A stretch of 64,000 nt of DNA, from positions 29,707-93,706 of the forward strand of contig MU266431.1 in the NCBI GenBank assembly GCA_021014945.1. The letters run 5' to 3'. This document shows positions 11,924 through 24,900 of the stretch, piece after piece. The translations under genes and the position numbers were made by a program. Under the pieces are notes generated by a model. The model was not told the DNA's origin, did no database searches, and worked only from the letters and a program-made list of their open reading frames with translations. This DNA is from Leucogyrophana mollusca. Its lineage: Eukaryota; Basidiomycota; Agaricomycetes; Boletales. How positions within the stretch are numbered: position 1 is the first letter of the stretch; each line of letters starts with the position of its first letter.

Positions 11924-13511
11924 TTAATCCTTCGAGATCTTGATAACGACCTTCCCAACATGCTTCTGGGACTCCAAGTATGAGTACGCTTCGATGGCCT
12001 TCTCGAAGGGGAACACCGTATCGACGACAGGGTGAATCTGATGGGCCTTGATAAGGCGGTTCATGTCTTCAAACCTAGAGCGGAGCACCCTCAGTCGTGT
12101 TGACCCATTAGAGAGAACAAAGGACGGCTTACTGCTTGACTGAGCCAATTTGTATCCCGCGGAAGATCAAGGCCTTTCCGATGGCAGCGCGAATGGGAAG
12201 ATCCCCTTGTCCCTGTAGAGAAAATAAGATAGGAACGGGGGCTCATTTAGCCAGCGATGAACATTTCGTACCTGCGCAACAAAGCCGATAATGTGTATCC
12301 ATCCAGCATATCGGACTGCCTTGATACATTTCTGGATTGTACCAGGCCCGCCAACCTGATCTCTGGGTCAACTTTGCAGATGTAATGAAATTCGAGATCT
12401 TACTTCAATGACGTGATCTACACCTTTACCCTCCGTCTAAGTAGGCAATAGAGTGAGTAACGGCATCATCAAGGCAAAGGAATGGCGAAATTGACGCACA
12501 ATCTTCAACACTACGTCATCCCAGTCAGGCGTCGTGTTGTAGTTGATGACATGATGAGCTCCGAGCTTTTTGGCGATCTCTAATTTCTCATCTGACGAGG
12601 AGGTTGCAATGACCGTTGCCCCAGATGCAACAGCCAACTGCAGGCCGAAGCTGCATCGCCAAACAATGAGCCATTCCGTCCTAACGAAAGCAGCGTTTCA
12701 TACGTACATAGATACACCTCCAGTTCCGAGAACAAGGACAAAGTCACCACCTTTGAGGGGTGTAGGCCCCAAAAGAGCGTTGTATGCTGTTAGAGCGGCG
12801 CAGCTGAAATAAATGATCAGTTAAGTCGAGGCGTTGCCACGCTAGGAGCTGGCATACGGGAGAGTCGAGCCCTCTTCGTATGAGAGGTGATCGGGGACGC
12901 GGACGAGGGACTATGACGTTGATCAGGGTACGCGTGAAGATAGTAATTTGGAGGGGCCGCACGTGGACAGGAACGTTAATGTATTCGCGGAGGACACCAT
13001 CGATCTGACCTCCAAGACCGGTTTGTTGGATATCATGGTTGACATCCCCGTGAATGTGATCCAAGGCAAAATTGGCGCAAACTCGGTCACCAACTTTCCA
13101 GCCGGTTACATCTTGGCCGACAGCAGCGATTTCTCCCGCCATATCGGAACACGGGACGACGTCCTTCTTCTGACTGGAGTGGTCCCATCAATGACGGCCC
13201 AAAAGTGCGAACGAGAGTGGACATACCCGGGGTATCTCCCCTTGCTTACCATTAGGTCACGGTACTGCATATTGTAAGTAGTCGACACGCGAACTTAGGT
13301 AAGACACAAGAGGACGTACCTGCAAGGAAGCTGCGTGAATTTTGACTAAGACTTCATTCGCCTTTGGGCCGCTCAGGGGAGATTCCTGAAGTTTCAGGTT
13401 GGTGTGATGGTCGCCCTGGAACGAATATTAGATCAACTCTCGTCTCGCACAACTCGAACAAGTTCGACGCACCTGTGAACGGTACTCGCGAATAGTCTTC
13501 GGGATCGACAT
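11924..13511 (-). CDS. Zinc-type MDR oxidoreductase, quinone oxidoreductase-like
   Basis: The start is ATG at 13511 ([13 protein letters not shown]). Exons in order give [48 protein letters not shown], then [12 protein letters not shown] and [13 protein letters not shown], then [31 protein letters not shown], and finally [16 protein letters not shown] with KVVIKISKD at the end. This is the medium-chain dehydrogenase/reductase fold: a GroES-like N-terminal domain and an NAD(P)-binding Rossmann domain with GTGGVS. No cluster of structural-zinc cysteines is evident, so a quinone reductase-like or enone reductase-like role is favoured over a zinc alcohol dehydrogenase. There are at least six introns. 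It is divergent from the flavin monooxygenase at 14301. Confidence 0.85.
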
Positions 13512-14300
13512 GATGACGGCTTATCAAAAGGGTGTGATGACGGGTCTGAATCCAGCTTGTTCTTATAATGTAGAGTAAGGCTATGGGAAATCAACGCGCC
13601 ATAGCGAATGTCATGCTTTGGAATGCAGTGGAACATGTTTTTCCCGCCGGTGGGGAGAAGAGAGAATGGTTGGTTATTCATGCTAAGCGCTAATCGACTA
13701 ATCGTTGGCGTGACCTCATTCAATTTGGGCTAAATAATAGCCACGGCACAACCGGCATGGACCAAAATGTCAGAGGTTTGGTGTTAATTTTGTTTTGCCG
13801 GAAACTCCAGAAATGTACTTAGGTGACGTCAGGCCACGCCCAGCAAGCCTTTAGAGTCGTGCCATATTTGATCTCATGAAATTCGGTTCGCCCTCACGCC
13901 AAGATGTTGCGGGGATGCATGGCACCTACGGGTACAGGAACTGCCAATTATCACTCGTCAGCTATGTTTCCAGGTCCCCCGATCGCTTTACAGCTGCAGA
14001 GCGACTCCAGTTTGGCTTGTAAATTTCGCGGAAACAACACACAATGACTTCACAGCACCGTGACGGCCTCTTATACGTTATATGGGGATATCACCCTTCG
14101 ATGGACATAGTTGGGCCAAGCGTTCTTCAATAGCCCTCGATACTGATCCCATTCCCTCGATGGGATCCGCCTTGGACCCATTCCGAAGAGTTGCCAGCTC
14201 AAATACATATTAAAGCTCATTTGCGACATGCCAGTAAAGGACTCCCATTCACCCCCGGTGTAGCACTCCAGATACCGCAGTACTCAATCCCCAGTTGACT
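13512..14300. other. Shared divergent promoter region
   Basis: About 790 bp separate the start of the MDR oxidoreductase (-) from that of the flavin monooxygenase (+). A reverse-strand open frame overlaps its start-proximal part but has no family motif. The spacing would allow co-regulation of the two oxidoreductases; no specific operator was recognised. Confidence 0.4.
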
Positions 14301-16447
14301 ATGGCGAATACACGAAACGTTTGTGTCATTGGTTCTGGAGCAGCCGGACTCATCACGGCGAAGACACTACTCGATGACGGCTTTGATGTAGAAATTTTGT
14401 CCAGAGACAATTCCGCAGGAGGGGTATGGTCTGCCAACAGAGTCTACCCTGGGCTATACACCAATAAGTAAGTATATTCGGGATACCCGTAAACTCATCG
14501 TGCGCAGTATACTAATCAACCTTCAAGTGTTAACGGGGAATATCAATTTTCTGCCCTGCCCATGCGACCGTTGTCGAAGGAGAGACCCTCAGGCACAGAG
14601 ATGTGTCAGTATATGGGAGAATTTGCCCATCGTTTCTTGGAAGGCAAGATACGCTTTAATACTCAAGTACTCAACATTCGCCGCAATGGTCTTGGACTCC
14701 ACGGTTGGATCATCGCCGCGCGGAACACAATCAATGGTGGCGAAGAACAGCGGAGCTATGATGCTGTGGTGCTTTGCAGTGGGGTACGGCACAGTTGTTT
14801 GATAAAGTTCATTCTCTGATCTTTCTGTACAAGGGTTGCAGCGAGCCTCGTATACCTCTCGGTCTCTCTGCTGCGGATGCTGCTTCAGCTGGCTTCAATG
14901 GACCGGTTGTGCACGCCTCCCATTTTTCTTCCCAAGTGGAAGACATCCTCTCCAGAGTTAGACCTGTTAGTCACGCCAATCCCGGTCGCATTGTCGTGGT
15001 CGGGGGAGGCAAATCTGCCCAAGAGTATGTTTGACCAATATGTTTGGACCACATCACGCTCACAGCACACAATAGTATCGCCGCCTACCTCGCCAATGAA
15101 GGTCGGAGCGTATCAGTAGTTTTTTCCACTGCCGACACGGTTATTGCTTCCCCCATAACTCTCCCGCATTTCATTCGGAAGAGTAGGTGTGTGTAGTGGG
15201 GTTAATTCGTGTCAAGCATACTACTGATATATATCTGATTAGGCTCCTAACTCTGATGTCTCCTCATATTCACCTCAGAACTAGATTTGAGTAAGGAAAT
15301 AACTCTACGTCACCTCTATGTTTTCTGATCTCCCACTTTAGACAATTTCTGCACACAACTTGGTTGGGAAGTAAAATTGTCCATGGCTTTTTGAGTGCTC
15401 TTGCTTGGTGCTCGGTACGCAAGTTCGCGCCTCAACCACAGTCGTATTCAACAAAAAGCATTATTTAGCTCAAATTCTTATCCGTCCCCAGCTCTTCTCC
15501 GCTATCCAATTCCTACTCAATGTTTTGGGGAGTGAGAACAAACGACGAAGGTGGTCCTCGGCCAAATAGGTTTCATTCACTGGTGAACTCAGGAAAAATC
15601 AAGCTGGTTGCGCCTTCGCGGGCGAAACGTTTCGGCCATGATGGTCGGTCAATTATTCTGGCCGACGGACGTGTTGTGGAGGCCGACGCACTCATACTGG
15701 CAACTGGGTTTAATTCTTCTTGGGAAGGTCTATTTGATGGTCTGTTTCTCGTTGTAATATCCTAACATTAACTCAACGTCAAAATTCAGTTGACACGGCT
15801 CAAGAACTGGGTATCGACAAGCATACAATTGCTCCCGTTACAGCTAGTGAATCAGAATGGGGGTCATATAAAAGTATCGGAAATCCTCCCAAGACCCTAG
15901 CTGATGATATCGAACCACGGGGACTGTTACTCTATCACGGGATGGTTCCAGCTCGCAATATATCTAGACGTGATTTTGCCATCAATGGCGCGGTGGTCAG
16001 TCTCCTTATTACAAAAGCGAAAAAAATCTCATTCTGTATGCAGTACACCGCGAACCCAGCTTACGTCTTCGAAGTTTCGTCTCATTGGATCTCTTCGTAC
16101 CTGCTCTCTGATCCCTTCCTTCGGATCCCTTCGCCGGAGGAGGCAGCGGCCCAATGCGAGCGCGAAACTGAATGGATGAACATCCGATACCCGGGGATCC
16201 TAAACTGGGCGAACGAAAGTTTCAGCACGAGGATCAACTTCTGGGAGTAAGTTATTCTTGCAGTCTGCTGATCACTTGCTGACGTGTCTACAGTTACCCC
16301 CAGTTGGTAGATGACCTACTGGAGGAAATGAGTCTACCCATCATGCGCACCGGTGGAAATTGGTTCACATGGCCATTCATCCCTTTGTCAACCCAGGAAT
16401 TCAAAACGCTTGGTGCAGAAAGAGCTGAGCTCAGGTCTGCGATTTGA
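14301..16447 (+). CDS. Flavin-containing monooxygenase (FMO-like)
   Basis: The protein begins MANTRNVCVIGSGAAGLITA, an FAD-binding GxGxxG motif within the first 20 residues, followed by FDVEILSRDNSAGGVWS. A second nucleotide-binding motif, RIVVVGGGKSAQEYV, lies near 15000 and should bind NADPH. DALILATGFNSSW near 15700 corresponds to the conserved ATG-type motif of FMOs. The C-terminal part (YPGILNWANESFSTRINFW, EEMSLPIMRTGGNWFTWPF) resembles fungal FMO-like proteins. About ten short introns are present. The expected activity is NADPH-dependent oxygenation of a nitrogen, sulphur or carbonyl centre; the substrate is not predictable. The two Rossmann motifs appear intact. Confidence 0.85.
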
Positions 16448-16736
16448 GCTTTCCTCGCCCCAGTTGGATCTAGTCTCCAGAGTCACCCTACACGCTTCCG
16501 CTGAAGTTGGTCGACGTGAGGTCGCCTCTCCTTTGTACATAATGTAGTACCAGTCTCTAGCTGGATCTGTTAGCGGTTTAAAAGGTTCAACTATGTGACT
16601 AGCTGGCAAATTAAACCAAGAAAGGCGTACTTAAGAGGTCCTCAGGCTCTACGCCTTTAGGTATAATACACGTCGTGAAAGATCTCCCGTCTGGATAAAT
16701 AACGAAAGCAAATGGAACAAAGTCGCACAGTTTAGT

Positions 16737-19452
16737 CTACACCTGACTGAGAGGCTCGTATCCTCTCCTGTTCGATCCCATGCCCATCCTGAGACCTAAT
16801 TTCCCCAGAAGGCTCTTACCTCTCCCGCCATCATGGTCGTGATCAAATTCGCCCCTCTCTCTCTCCGCCTCTCTCCTCCTCTTCGCCTCTTCAAACCCTT
16901 CCAGCGGCACATCATACACTTGACCATACTCCACACCCACCTCTCGCCCCATCGACCAGAAATCCCTACAGTTCCCAACCACGCCCAAATCGAACGGGTT
17001 GCGCGCGCGGGAATTGGTCGGGGATGATGACGCGAGCGCAAGACCGTGTACAGCACGGCCACGAGTGAACCGGTCGAGCCCGAGGAGGTTGAGCAAGAAC
17101 GCGGTGCACGTTCCAGGGGCTGTAAGCGCTGAACACAACCCACCACTGTGGCGATGATTATGCTTGTGTCCGGTCTCTCCTTCCCCTTCTCCCTCGCCGT
17201 CTCCGCCTTGACCTCCTGCGTGGTGGTGTCGATGGCCCATTTGCACGCCTGCACCGCCTCCGCCAGCTGCAAGGCCACCACGCCCCCCCATGAACCCGAA
17301 ACGTCCGAGGTTCGATACCTCGAAAGTCGTAAGTTGGCGCGCGACCTGCCAATACTGTGTTGCCAGCAGGACAATAGTCCATGTTAGCTGGAGGGTTGCC
17401 CACATCGAGACAGTCAGTAGGAAGGAGTCGACAGAAGCTGGTATGCAGAGAAGGGCGGAGCATTCTGACGATGATGGCTCAGGCTGCGCGACAGTGGCGA
17501 AGACTACGGCACGTGAGGAGATAGGTAAAATAGGAGAAAATGAGGACGTACATTCCCAAGTCAGATAATCAAACAGTGCGATACCAATGACAAGCGTCGT
17601 AACAAATAGCAGGAACTGGCGATGGTTATTGGCGCCCACTAGATAGCGCATGGGTTATTCTGCAGTAAAGCTCGAGGGGCTACTTACCGCAATTCCAAAC
17701 CCACGGACAATGACTGCAGTAGTTTAATCAAGGTATGCTGGGCCGGTTTGAGGCACTCACTGATCACTCCGAGCCACACACCGATCGCACACTCGACAAT
17801 GTTTCGAACGGAGAGGTTTTCGTGCCTACAAAGGCACGGTCATCGTCTGAAGCACCTCGAAGGAAGATACATACCATGCATTGTATGCAGAATGTCTGAC
17901 CGTTCAGCCTTCCTTCTGATGCGAGGTCTTCAATAATCTATGCTGGCCCATAAGCATTAGCAGGTAACAAAGATAAAGGTCCCACCGCTTTTAGTTCTCC
18001 ATCGTTTGCGGGCCGTGGACATGCGCCGGGGTCGAGAGTGATAGCGCGGAAGAAGTTATACGCGCACAATCCAAAAGTGAGTGCGAATATAAGATGTGTA
18101 AAGGCATGCGATTGTGTCTCTGATAATGGGCGTTGGTGAAGTGCGCCTCCCAAGAACAATGCAAAACGTACGTTGAACGAGTCGAGTTATCCAGCAGTAT
18201 CCGACCCAAATCATGGATCCAGCTATAATTCCTGCGAAATATGGGCTCTGGTTGACTGTGCCAACGTATGTGTCTTTGTTTAAGAGTACGCGGGTAACAA
18301 TCTGTGATGCATCAGCACCGAATAATATAGAGATCCGGGAGACTCACGTGGTGCATCGCGAAAAACTCTGCCATGGCCAGTATTATTCCAGTGTACCACG
18401 GTAGAATGGTCAAAGTGGTGAAGATGAGATATAGGAAGAGAGAGGGGAGGATGAATATCGCGACTTTGGTGTTTCGCTAGAGTGGTGAAGTTAGTGTCGT
18501 GTCACAGCCATATGAATTGGCAACCGACTTCATTCAAAGGTTTCGTCTTGCGGACACCGTACTCTGTCATCCCACCTTCCTCTAGAGCTCTCTTCCAAGC
18601 CCCAAGGCTTTTCAGCTCCACCGCCATATCCCTCGGCGTGCGTCCCTCGGTATCTTTCGCGTGGATGTCGGCTCCCATCTCGATCAAACGGCGCAAGATT
18701 ACCCTATTTCCTCTTACTACTCCCCAGTGCAGCGGCGTCAATCCCATATCATCTTGCAAGTTCGGATTTGCGCCATGCTTGAGGAGGAGATCGACAGACA
18801 GTGCATCGCCTTGGTATGCGGCCCACATCAAGGATGTATGGCCCTGCACATCTCGCGAGTCAACGTTGACGGGCTGGTGAAGGAGGTACAGCAGTGGCAT
18901 GACAGAAGATGAGTGTGTGACGAGGTGTAGCGAATTATAACCTTGCGTGTCGGCGATGGTCGGGTCGGCATTATGGGATATGAGCAGCTGCACAATATAA
19001 AGGTAGCCATTGCGGGCCGCCCACTGCAGGGGAGTGGCCTTCAGGTCGCCGCCTATCGCGTCGACTTCTGCACCTTGTTCAATGAGATAGCGACATGTTG
19101 CCAGTTGTGCGTTGATAGCCGCCCAATGAAGAGGGGTGCTGCGGGGTAAGTTGAGGAGCTTTCAAGGGCTTCCAAAGGACGTCACTTACACATTCTGGTC
19201 ATCCCTGTCTGTAACACTAGCCTTTCCGGATTCCACAAGGTGACGAAGGGTCTCGAGGTCGCCCCGTTGGGCGGCTGTGATTATTTCTGCTTGCTGAAAG
19301 GGTTCAAGTGTCAGTTCTAACGCTGGAGGCCACGGAAATTAATTAATATTCACAGCTTGAGGAGGCTGCTGTGAGAAAGATAAATCTGTGGCCGTGGCTT
19401 GTTCATTATTGACTTGAGTCGTAGGGTCTGACTTTTTATTGGGCTCGTCCAT
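16737..19452 (-). CDS. akr1: AKR1-type palmitoyltransferase with ankyrin repeats and DHHC domain
   Basis: The start is ATG at 19452 ([13 protein letters not shown]). A run of ankyrin repeats follows: [59 protein letters not shown] and [13 protein letters not shown]. Membrane segments come next, then the cysteine-rich region [25 protein letters not shown] and the catalytic motif [11 protein letters not shown]. The intron at about 17708-17762 lies inside the DHHC motif, after D-H. The last exon carries more membrane segments and a Gly- and His-rich charged tail ending GYEPLSQV. The family transfers palmitate to cysteines of target proteins at Golgi or endosomal membranes and acts in endocytosis and pheromone signalling in yeast. 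Its start is about 270 bp from the divergent GPHR-like gene. Confidence 0.9.
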
Positions 19453-19721
19453 TCGTGAATGTTGTCGTTGTCGTCGCTGCTGAAAGTATTCCGATGGCGA
19501 TGCCGCACGGCTGTGCAACGATGAGACGGAAGGGGAGAGCCACGTGTCTGAGAACCCTAAGCCCGGGTTATGGTTATTGGCCTCAGGTTAGGGTTACCAC
19601 GTTGCCGTCCCCATCGTTCTCTCGAACCTTGCTTTCATCCAGACCACCATTTCGTTGCGGTTGGCACCGTATCGGAGCCTCAGAATCGCTCTGCAGTGGC
19701 ACCCCTTTTATACGGACATCC

Positions 19722-21794
19722 ATGATCGCAACTGTATTATTTACGCTAGTGGCAAGGTCAGCCAGGTCATTGGTCATTCCGCTCAAGACGAATCCTAACA
19801 AAATCGTATCATTAGCGCTGTCTTGTTCTTATGTTGTCGTGTATTCTTGCAAAGAAAGCTTTACAGTGACTTGCAAAGCCTCACATCACAGGAGGCGCTG
19901 CCTCCGTCTGCGTCCACTCCAAAACCAAGTACTGCAAGATCATGGCATTCATATCTTGGACAATCATGCTTCTCCCTATGTTTCTCCGAGAGCACCATCC
20001 TATTTGCGATGTTGATGTGCCAGGGCCTCGATTTGCTGGAAGACCAGTGAGTCTCGTGACAAACAGCAGCCATTCGGCGCACATCCGCAGTATGGCTGAA
20101 GAATTTTCTACAAGAGCACGTCTGCTCAGCTGGAGGATAGCACTGTTTCTCCTGCTAGCAACTATTCTTCTCTTTATACCAGCATCGTTCAGTCTAATTC
20201 TCACTCACCGTCCCGGTACGCCTGCCGCTGTACTAGGTCTACATTGAGAGTGTCGACTGATGGTAATACAACTCTAGACACTGCTGGTACAAGCCACAGT
20301 CGCACCCCATTGATTCGTATTATCCTAACTATCCTGCCTGTGCTGCTGTACATCTTCGTGCTGTCCTATATTCCACTCCCGGCCGCACTCACATCATACA
20401 ATCCCCTTACCGCTGCCACCGCCCGACTTGTAGTTCTTGGAACGACCGTTCTTGGACTATTGTCTGGTTTTGGAGCCGTGAGCGGTGGGTGGAGTGTTTT
20501 TAGTCGAAAAACGTGCGGTCCGTATTCTCACCACCTTCAAGTTATTCGCTGAGGAAAGCCCTGCCAGGACCATCCCCTCGGCGTCATCTATTGCATCCGC
20601 CGAAAATGCTCTCGAGCGAGTAAAATCAGATTTACAAGACCGATCGCAAGACCTAGAGAGTTACTCGCCCTCTAATGTATGTTCTTCGCTGAACCTTCCA
20701 TGTATACACTCTCAAGTGCCCTTTCTCTAGCAAGCTCAATCAGAGGGGTCATGGGTATTACGAATGACCCCCTTCAAGCGCGACTCTCGTGAGTCTCCCC
20801 TTTTTCTCTTCGCCTCTGACCTTTGACACTTATGCACTAAACCAGAGCTCAGCTCATTACAACAAGAAGTAGCTGGCCTTCAAGCACTTGAGTCCCAGAT
20901 GACAATGCGTCTCTCCGCCCTGAAACGCAACCGGAGGGCTGCCGAATTTGCTGATTCCTTTAAGGGGAAGGCGCTTAGCAGAACTTGGGCTGTATATTGC
21001 GTGGCTAGGGTTTGTAGTGTGAGTGTGCTGCATATTTCCAGCTACCATTTCACATGCCTCGCTCATACTGACCCTATCCAGTCCATCATCAACATTGCAT
21101 CTCCTCCTTCGTCTGCTACCTCGCCTTCTTCATACGGAGACATCATGGCACACGTACTCGCCTATCTGGTGTCCCTGTTGCCGCTGGTACCCGAAGGCGA
21201 GACCACCGGCGGAAACCTGCATATCGATGTCCCGTCGCTATCGAGACAGATAAGTCTTGCATTGGTAGGAGTCATCATCCTTAGCAGTGTGAGAGTCGTG
21301 TTGAGAGGTGTCACGAGGGTATTTTTTCTTCCTCCCATCAACGGGGCTCCGATTAACCTCTGAGTTGTTCTGGTTGGTGTGGTCAGGCCTTCCGCATAAC
21401 GTCCCGCAATGTCTCCGCATCGCTCATGCTTCTTGTCCTCGCTCAATTGATGGTGCGTATATCACACTTCCGCCACAGCTTCTGGTCTTATCTTAAATTC
21501 ACGTCGCAGGGTATATATCTGTTGTCGACCCTCGTGCAGCTCCGCACAATGTTTCCGCCATCCCCATCCACTGTCTCTCTCCACATCGAGCCGCCTTCGT
21601 CTTCCAACTCCACCTTGACCACTCCCGAAAACACCCAACTGCCAGCTACCAATGCTACAAACCTCTTTCTCACACTGCCAGAATACTCTCTATTCGGTGG
21701 TTTGTTCGACTGGTCGTTTCTCCTTGGCGCTTGTGCGTGTGCAGTCAGTCGCTGGGCTGGCGGGTTGTTTGGAGCGGATGGTATGGACATGTAG
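19722..21794 (+). CDS. Golgi pH regulator / GTG-type multi-pass membrane protein
   Basis: Splicing an intron at about 19754-19807 (donor GTCAGC, acceptor TTAG) gives the N terminus MIATVLFTLVASAVLFLCC, a membrane segment. The chain continues RVFLQRKLYSDLQS, then FSLCFSESTILFAMLMCQGLDLL. RARLLSWRIALFLLLATILL, GLLSGFGAVSGGWSVF and a coiled region with LQQEVAGLQALESQM lead to the C-terminal membrane segments RQISLALVGVIILSSVRVVL and FDWSFLLGACACAVSRWAGG. SGFGAVS and the overall order of segments are typical of GPHR proteins (anion-channel-like, Golgi acidification; plant GTG homologues). The upstream limit is tentative because the preceding frame is also open. Convergent with the decarboxylase gene, about 150 bp apart. 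Confidence 0.85.
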
Positions 21795-21947
21795 TGCTTG
21801 TGTAGGACAGAAGGTGGTTTAGGACAGATTTAAGCTAGACGTACCAAACGGCCTGTACGATAGGATCAGATAAAGCAGTATTACACCGGTCCCACGATAA
21901 CGTATGGCGGACATATACAACGATGGTCAATGACCCATGGAAATCAA

Positions 21948-24900
21948 TTAAGGTATCGCGTTGACCAAGTCCATATCGATGTAAATATCATCTTGGAGCG
22001 TCATCTCACCCTCGGCAAAGAGCTGTCCAAGATTGACTAAGGCACCAGTACTACTGGGTACACTGCGGCCAGAAACGTCGTCGATACGATACAACGATAT
22101 TTTTGTGGTGAGTCCTGTCCGAAAGAATGTGGGCCGATGCGAGGGACTGAAGGGCATTCGAGCGCGTTCAAGGATATCTGTTCGAACCACGAATCCCTTC
22201 TTCAGGCCTGTTTGAAAGGCTGTGTCGTCTACTTCTGGGAGCGCGAGGACCACTCGTCCATGCATTTGCGCATTGGGAGCGTGGACGAGGATATGCTCGA
22301 TATAGGCATCCGAAGGGGACCCATAGAGGTAGAACATCATTGTCTCCGGGTAAGCGATCTGCAGGTGTTTTCTGCCAAGAGGCGAGAAGTGGAGAAGATT
22401 TATGTTGGTGATTTCGCACGACATCAGTAGACTGACACAAATTTAAAAACCAGAGCTTCTTAGAGAAATTGGACGCTCACCTGGGTATTGAAGAACTGGT
22501 GATTTGGACCCTTGCTCGGCCCCTTGAGATAAGAGGCAGTATTTCGGATGGCTCTGTCGTTCTCATTTCGAAACTTGCGCCTGGATGTTGCTTTCGGACA
22601 ACAATATACGCTCGCCTCTCCGCCTCTGACATATCCCCCGTTATGGCGAGCTGATACTGGTGACTTGCGATATTGAACGACGCTGAGTATGTCATGAAAA
22701 GGCGTTCTTCTCCGTGCATCACAAAACTGTGTAAAGAAGGAATGACTGTACTCCTCCGCAAGGCCTTCTGGACATCGAACTAGTTAAGTAAAATGAACGG
22801 GTGACAAATTTAAGTAACAGCTTACTTCTGCCTCTTCTTCGGCCGCTTTTTGTACCAGATTCGCTATCTTCGCCGTTGTATCCGCCGGGCACGGGTATGG
22901 TGACATGGTAACGAACCGCAAGACAAAAACTGGACCATCTCCAACCAGACCGATGCGTTTCTTGAAATGCACCAAGCTAGCTCCATACTTCTCCGGAACC
23001 AAAAGCGAGGACCCAACGAACAAATCCAAATCATGTATGCAGTCCTCGGGACGTTGCAATGAGAATTTGCCATGTATGCGTGTATTGAGTGCGTTGGCCT
23101 CTACAATGTCTTCGTTGAGCGTTCCGTCAGCTCGGCGGAAGTTAACCGCGAAAGACTGGACGACCAGTTCAGGACCAATTTTCTGGATTAAATCCCGAGC
23201 CTCTGGATTACTGAGGATCTCGTCGTCCGAGCGTCCGACTATCGCATCGAAGATAGCCTGTGTCTCAGCGGCAATCTCCACCTCAGCTTTGCCTTCAAGC
23301 TCGGTGGGTAACATGATGAAAGGAGTAACTGTGACCCGCGAGCTTCTTAATCCCATCGTTACCCACTGGCTATATATCTATCCGCACGGCAACATGTTAG
23401 TGTGTCACGCGATCAGGGGAACGGACCAAGGTACCTTCACACTGGTGAACATGGCTTCTCCGAGTATGAGTCCATATCCGCCCCGATGCAGGCCGATTGT
23501 CTCATGCGATAACCACGCAGCGACGGCCGCCGCCCCAGGTTTACTGCGGAGGTAAAATGAGCGAGGTCCAACGTGAACATCTTGGATCACCATACACACC
23601 TTCCTTCCACGCCGAAAATTCCCATTGTGCTACTGTCGGAGTAGCAATGTTCGTCGATGTATGGGGCCGATTTCATCACCAGATACTTCATGTTGCCGTT
23701 CCGATAGCAAAGTGACCCGGCGGGAAAGACGATATACCCTGACTTGTGCGGATCAATTGTGATAGAATCGGTGTAGCGAAGGTGTTCGAGCTCGTGTTTA
23801 GTCCTTGCAGAAAGCGCTATCGTCGGATCATATGTGCCCTTCGCATGATTGGTGCGATCGCCCGCCGGAGCCGACGCAAGAAGGGACGTGAAGTACCCTC
23901 CCCAAGCAGCGTCTGCGTGAATCAAAAAAGAAAGACCGAGGGCCTGATACTTCCGTCGGAGGCCTATTATGGAAGAAAGTGGGTCAACGAGGCCCTGTTC
24001 GGTGGAGCCGACGATGGCGACAACACCGTAAACTGCTCGTTGGTTATCTAGGCATTCGGCAAGTATATTGTCGAGGCTATCGATATCCATGTGTCCGGTA
24101 TAAGCCAGCGGAACCCCCACAATATTTCCCTCTCCAATTCCAGTAAGTGCTCGAAATAGATTTTTATCAGACGGGTATACGACCGAAAAGCGATCCGCTC
24201 ACCAGCCGCTTTGGGCCAAGAGTAGTGCATTGCCTGCGAGATAAGGTATCGAGCTGGGAGCTTTATGTCAAAGTGCGCCTCTAGGGCCTGCTTGCCCACT
24301 GTATCGATCAAATAGGGATTTAAGACTTTTTGCACATGGATCCCCGAGAAGCCAAACTCGTGACAGATGCGGACTCGTAATGCAATGACCTCGTCGGGGA
24401 CAAGATTAAGGAGCTCCCACGCGCTGCAGTCGCAGATGGACTTGGTGACACCAGTGCAAAGCACAACTTTGAAGGCAGAAGCGATGGCTTCTAGGGGGTT
24501 GCCGCCCTCGGAAGCCCACTTGAGTGAGAGGGGCAGAAATTTACAATTCCTAGCTAGAAGGTGTTTCAGAAATAATGCAGGAAACGGGTCGTTACAGCCT
24601 ACCAGCCCTATGACAGAAATACCGTGTTAGTGCCCGCGATTGCAAGAATTGCCAGGGTAAATGCCCACCACATAGACTCCAAGTTGGCGACAGTGCCTCC
24701 AGACGTGAGATGGCCCCAAGCATAAATCTTGCCATCAACGGTACCCTCTGGCAGCCTGACGGCATACCCCAGCATACCACAGAGCTGTTGCCCCACGACA
24801 TATTCCAGATGACTCGTGTAGGGCGCGGAATCCGGCGAGATATTATTTGGGTTGTGAATGAGAGCGGCAATGTAGCCAAGCATCCCAGGTAGTGTCGTGT

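Noticed and set aside
16796..17374. 192-codon minus-strand frame
   Set aside because: A second frame over the last AKR1 exon, Arg- and Ser-rich from a shifted reading of a Gly- and His-rich tail.
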